Positions 3,970 to 6,236 of a stretch of 6,236 bases of DNA are shown here, one piece after another. Numbering within the stretch: the first letter of the stretch is position 1; every line of letters begins with the position of its first letter. The DNA comes from Bacteroidota bacterium. GTDB taxonomy: Bacteria > Bacteroidota > Bacteroidia > AKYH767-A > JABDAW01. The position numbers and the translations under genes were made by a program. The stretch covers positions 1 to 6,236 of the forward strand of contig JAHEYM010000253.1 of the NCBI GenBank assembly GCA_023251595.1. The letters run 5' to 3'. A model generated the notes under the pieces. It searched no databases, was not told the DNA's origin, and worked only from the letters and a program-made list of their open reading frames with translations.

Positions 3970-5202
3970 TTACTTCACCAAATTCACTCTCCTTGTATAT
4001 ACATTCTCACCGGCATTAATCGTAAGTATATACATACCGTTGCTTAGATTTGATTCACCCAAATTCCATTTCGAAGAATATTCTCCCGGATTTTGATTCG
4101 CTTCATCCGACAAAACGCAAACGGATTTACCCGTGAGATCTAACAATTCAATTTTCACCGGGGAACTTTTTTCCAACGAATAGGAAATTGAAATATATTC
4201 GGTGAATGGATTTGGGAATACATTTATAGATTCGTCTTTCACCGGTACATTATCAATACCGGCAGGCGATCCGAGCTCCCAGAAATCCTTTAAAAGTGTT
4301 TGAGGTGGAGTATTGAAGCCAGTGCCTATATATCCTTTTGTTCCTATGCCAAAACCCACAGCCGACGCCCTTCCGATAGAAAGACTCGCGATCTGTGTCC
4401 ATGAATTGCTACCAATCGAATATTCCCAACAATCGGATTTGGTCGAGCCATCATCCCCGGTTGCGAAATAACCTAAATTGCCAATGTTAAAACCAACTGC
4501 AAGATAACGTGCACTCCCGCCAAACGCAGTCTTTATTGTCCATGTGTTAGATAAAGTGTTAAATTCGTAGAAATCATTTAAATAAGTCAGGTTATGCATC
4601 CCTGTTCCAACATAACAATTACTGGCTATAATAAATCCGGCAGCGCCTACACGACTTTGTCCCGGCATGCTGGCTTTTGCCGTCCAGGTGTTTGCAGTTG
4701 GATTAAATTCCCACCAATCGTTTGCGGGTGGATTAATAATTGAACCGCCGGTTCCAACATATCCTTTTGTACCAATACTGAGTCCTATAATATTTTCCCG
4801 ACCTGCACCCGGATATGCGGCCTTTGCAACCCACGCATTTGTGGCTGGGGTATATTCCCAGACATCAGTTGTATCTCCTAATAATTTTAAACCACACATG
4901 ATATACCCTTTCTGGCCGATGGAGAAACCACAAGCATACGCGCGCGCGCCTCCGGTAAGGTCGGCTTTCTGTGTCCAAGTGTTAGTTAATTGATCCCATG
5001 CCCAAAAATCTGCTCTACTATATCCGGACGAGTCTTGTCCTGTTCCAATATAACCTGTTGTACTGATAGAGAAGCCACAGGCATAAGCACGTGGAATACT
5101 CCCGACATTTGCTCTTTGCGTCCAGGTAAGTGCAGACGAATTAAATGAGTAGAGACATGCAATAACTGCAATGATAATTGAGAGGTAAATGTTTTTTTTC
5201 AT
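3970..5202 (-). CDS. Kelch-type beta-propeller protein with T9SS type A sorting domain
   Basis: This 410-residue secreted protein has a Sec signal peptide (residues 1-24, likely cut after SSA). Six kelch-like repeats of about 48 residues start near Trp27, Trp76, Trp124, Trp173, Trp221 and Trp268. Each has the pattern of a Trp-Thr start, an Arg in the middle, GF/GL-xIGxxGYxGTG, and D-x-W/F-x-E/Y before an Asn-x-Trp. Six blades make a complete propeller. A short linker (GSPAGIDNVPVK) leads to the C-terminal type A sorting domain, residues about 324-410, with VFPNPFTEYISISY, DLTGKSVCVLS and NGMYILTINAG. Such a domain directs export through the type IX system and is usually cleaved during secretion or surface attachment. 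No catalytic residues are evident; binding of a glycan or protein is the usual guess for such propellers. It lies 27 nt downstream of a close paralogue and is probably co-transcribed with it. Confidence 0.93.
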   Translation of the reverse strand: MKKNIYLSIIIAVIACLYSFNSSALTWTQRANVGSIPRAYACGFSISTTGYIGTGQDSSGYSRADFWAWDQLTNTWTQKADLTGGARAYACGFSIGQKGYIMCGLKLLGDTTDVWEYTPATNAWVAKAAYPGAGRENIIGLSIGTKGYVGTGGSIINPPANDWWEFNPTANTWTAKASMPGQSRVGAAGFIIASNCYVGTGMHNLTYLNDFYEFNTLSNTWTIKTAFGGSARYLAVGFNIGNLGYFATGDDGSTKSDCWEYSIGSNSWTQIASLSIGRASAVGFGIGTKGYIGTGFNTPPQTLLKDFWELGSPAGIDNVPVKDESINVFPNPFTEYISISYSLEKSSPVKIELLDLTGKSVCVLSDEANQNPGEYSSKWNLGESNLSNGMYILTINAGENVYTRRVNLVK

Positions 5203-5229
5203 GAGGATATTTTTTATTTGGTTAAATAT

Positions 5230-6236
5230 TTATTTTAATAAATTTATTTTTCTTGTATATACTTTCTGTCCGGCTTTGATCGTAAGTATATACATACCAT
5301 TGTTCAGATTCGATTCATTCGCATTCCATTTTACAGAATATTCTCCTGGATATTGATTTAATTTATCCGACAAAACACAAACTGATTTTCCTGTGAGATC
5401 AAACATTTCGATTTTCACCGCTGCACTTTTTTCCAACGTGTAAGAAACAGAAATATATTCTGTAAACGGATTTGGGAATGCTTTAATAGATTCATTTTTC
5501 ATCGGACCATCATCAATTCCTGCTGTATTCCCCAATTCCCAGAAATCCTGATAAACGGACATAGTAGGAAAATTGTCGAATCCGATTCCTACATAACCTT
5601 TTGTCGCCATGCCAAATCCCACTGCACTCGCACGCCCATGATCGAGCGTTGCAGACTGGCTCCATGTGTTTGCCAATGTATATTCCCAACAATCAGGTTG
5701 TTTTATAGAACCATCATCACCGGTTGCGATGTATCCTTTCATGCCGATGGAAAATCCAACTGCCATATATCGCGCAGTCCCCGGGAAAGCAGCTTTTGGA
5801 GTCCAGGTATTTGTTGTCGGGTTATATTCGTAAAAATCTGCAAGACGTGCCGTTCCCCAACCGGTACCTAAATATCCGACGCTGTCGATATTAAATGCGA
5901 CCGCTGCAGTACGACCGACACCGGGAACACTTGCTTTCGATGCCCATGAATTCGTACCGGGATCGAATGCCCACCAATCATTTGCATTTGGATTTAACAA
6001 TGAACCACCTGTTCCAACATACGCTCTTGTACCGATTGAAAATCCAACCATATTTTCCCTTCCGGCACCGGGATAAGGCATTCTGGAAATCCAGGTATTT
6101 GTTGAGGGCGTGTATTCCCAAACATCATTGGTATCAGCCGTCTGACACATTCCACAAAGGATATAACCTTTATGATTGCACGAAAAACCACATGCGAATG
6201 CACGTGCGGCTCCACCAAAATCGGCTTTTTGTGTCC
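5230..6236 (-). CDS. Kelch-type beta-propeller protein with T9SS sorting domain, 5' end outside window
   Basis: The frame is open from the stop at 5230 to the window edge, giving 334 visible residues. The first complete codon is Thr at 6232-6234, matching residue 77 of the neighbouring paralogue, so the signal peptide and first propeller blade should lie beyond the window. An in-frame ATG at 6150 is internal and not the true start. Blades 2-6 are visible, with repeats such as GFSIGTRAYVGTGG, NDWWAFDP and GFSIGMKGYIATGDDGS. The C-terminal type A sorting domain (AFPNPFTEYISVSYTLEK, DLTGKSVCVLS, NGMYILTIKAG) predicts T9SS secretion. From the 1260-bp offset the start is expected about 226 bp past the window end. 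Visible blade 2 is unusually rich in cysteine (four within 16 residues), unlike its paralogue. Substrate or partner is unknown. Confidence 0.92.
   Translation of the reverse strand, partial: TQKADFGGAARAFACGFSCNHKGYILCGMCQTADTNDVWEYTPSTNTWISRMPYPGAGRENMVGFSIGTRAYVGTGGSLLNPNANDWWAFDPGTNSWASKASVPGVGRTAAVAFNIDSVGYLGTGWGTARLADFYEYNPTTNTWTPKAAFPGTARYMAVGFSIGMKGYIATGDDGSIKQPDCWEYTLANTWSQSATLDHGRASAVGFGMATKGYVGIGFDNFPTMSVYQDFWELGNTAGIDDGPMKNESIKAFPNPFTEYISVSYTLEKSAAVKIEMFDLTGKSVCVLSDKLNQYPGEYSVKWNANESNLNNGMYILTIKAGQKVYTRKINLLK

Larger units (their letters stand above)
3970..6236 (-). repeat. Tandem gene duplication with a 1260-bp period
   Basis: The two kelch genes can be aligned base for base at an offset of 1260 bp through the visible overlap. 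Examples are the block from 4021 against 5281 and the block from 4801 against 6061. Between 4141-4200 and 5401-5460, 49 of 60 bases match. The period equals one 1233-nt gene plus the 27-nt spacer, so the unit was probably gene plus spacer. The copies have diverged too far for a very recent event, with the sorting-domain end among the best conserved parts. Confidence 0.88.

Noticed and set aside
3914..4096. 60-codon plus-strand frame over the hairpin and the end of the first kelch gene
   Set aside because: Mostly antisense to the sorting domain, with no start signal or protein-like pattern.
4934..4949. Alternating purine-pyrimidine GC run, possible Z-DNA site
   Set aside because: Only 16 nt, and explained by Gly-Ala-Arg-Ala-Tyr codons in the propeller.
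4667..4993. 108-codon plus-strand frame antisense to the first kelch gene
   Set aside because: Arises from the repetitive codons of the propeller on the other strand.
5638..5871. 77-codon plus-strand frame antisense to the second kelch gene
   Set aside because: Shadow frame with no supporting features.
6145..6150. ATG at 6150 as the start of the second kelch protein
   Set aside because: The frame stays open to the window edge and the upstream residues align with blade 2 of the paralogue, so the start lies outside.

Overview
This AT-rich window most likely comes from the chromosome of a Bacteroidota bacterium, possibly Chitinophagales, Sphingobacteriales or an uncultured relative. The evidence is: C-terminal type IX secretion (T9SS) type A sorting domains; a DUF4920 lipoprotein; a beta-barrel protein of a Bacteroidota-restricted type; no convincing Shine-Dalgarno sequences before the starts; and AT-rich heptanucleotide tandem repeats just upstream of start codons. 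No rRNA, tRNA, CRISPR array or complete insertion sequence was found.

Left block (1-1820, + strand): a heptamer repeat (1-56) leads into three consecutive lipoprotein genes that look like one transcription unit. They are an FKBP-type peptidyl-prolyl isomerase (61-765), a DUF4920 protein (806-1321) and a lipoprotein with one c-type heme motif near its C-terminus (1299-1820). The last two overlap by 23 nt. All three would be anchored facing the periplasm or cell surface: a folding catalyst, a protein of unknown function with conserved cysteines, and a probable cytochrome c'-like protein. A GC-rich palindrome lies inside the DUF4920 gene in its lipoprotein linker. A terminator-like hairpin follows that gene's stop codon and so falls inside the start of the cytochrome gene.

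Middle block (1825-3847, - strand, convergent with the left block and separated by 4 nt): a TAG-interrupted small gene (3847 to 3647), a BRO-N/antirepressor-like gene that appears to have lost its 3' end (3634 to 3002), and an outer-membrane beta-barrel protein (3009 to 1825) whose start overlaps the BRO gene by 8 nt. The BRO gene carries a 37-nt interrupted palindrome, and its reading frame ends through a heptamer repeat. Together with the broken small gene, this suggests a decayed, rearranged accessory segment placed in front of a core-type outer-membrane gene.

Right block (3912-6236, - strand): a hairpin resembling widespread intergenic repeats, then two tandem paralogues for kelch-type six-bladed propeller proteins with T9SS sorting domains. 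The upstream copy runs off the window. The copies align at a constant offset of 1260 bp, which equals one gene plus one 27-nt spacer, so this is a tandem gene duplication. The products should be exported by Sec, then secreted or surface-attached by T9SS.

No complete new defence or mobile system is visible. The most unusual signals are the repeats and palindromes placed inside or at the edges of genes, and the stop-interrupted small gene.
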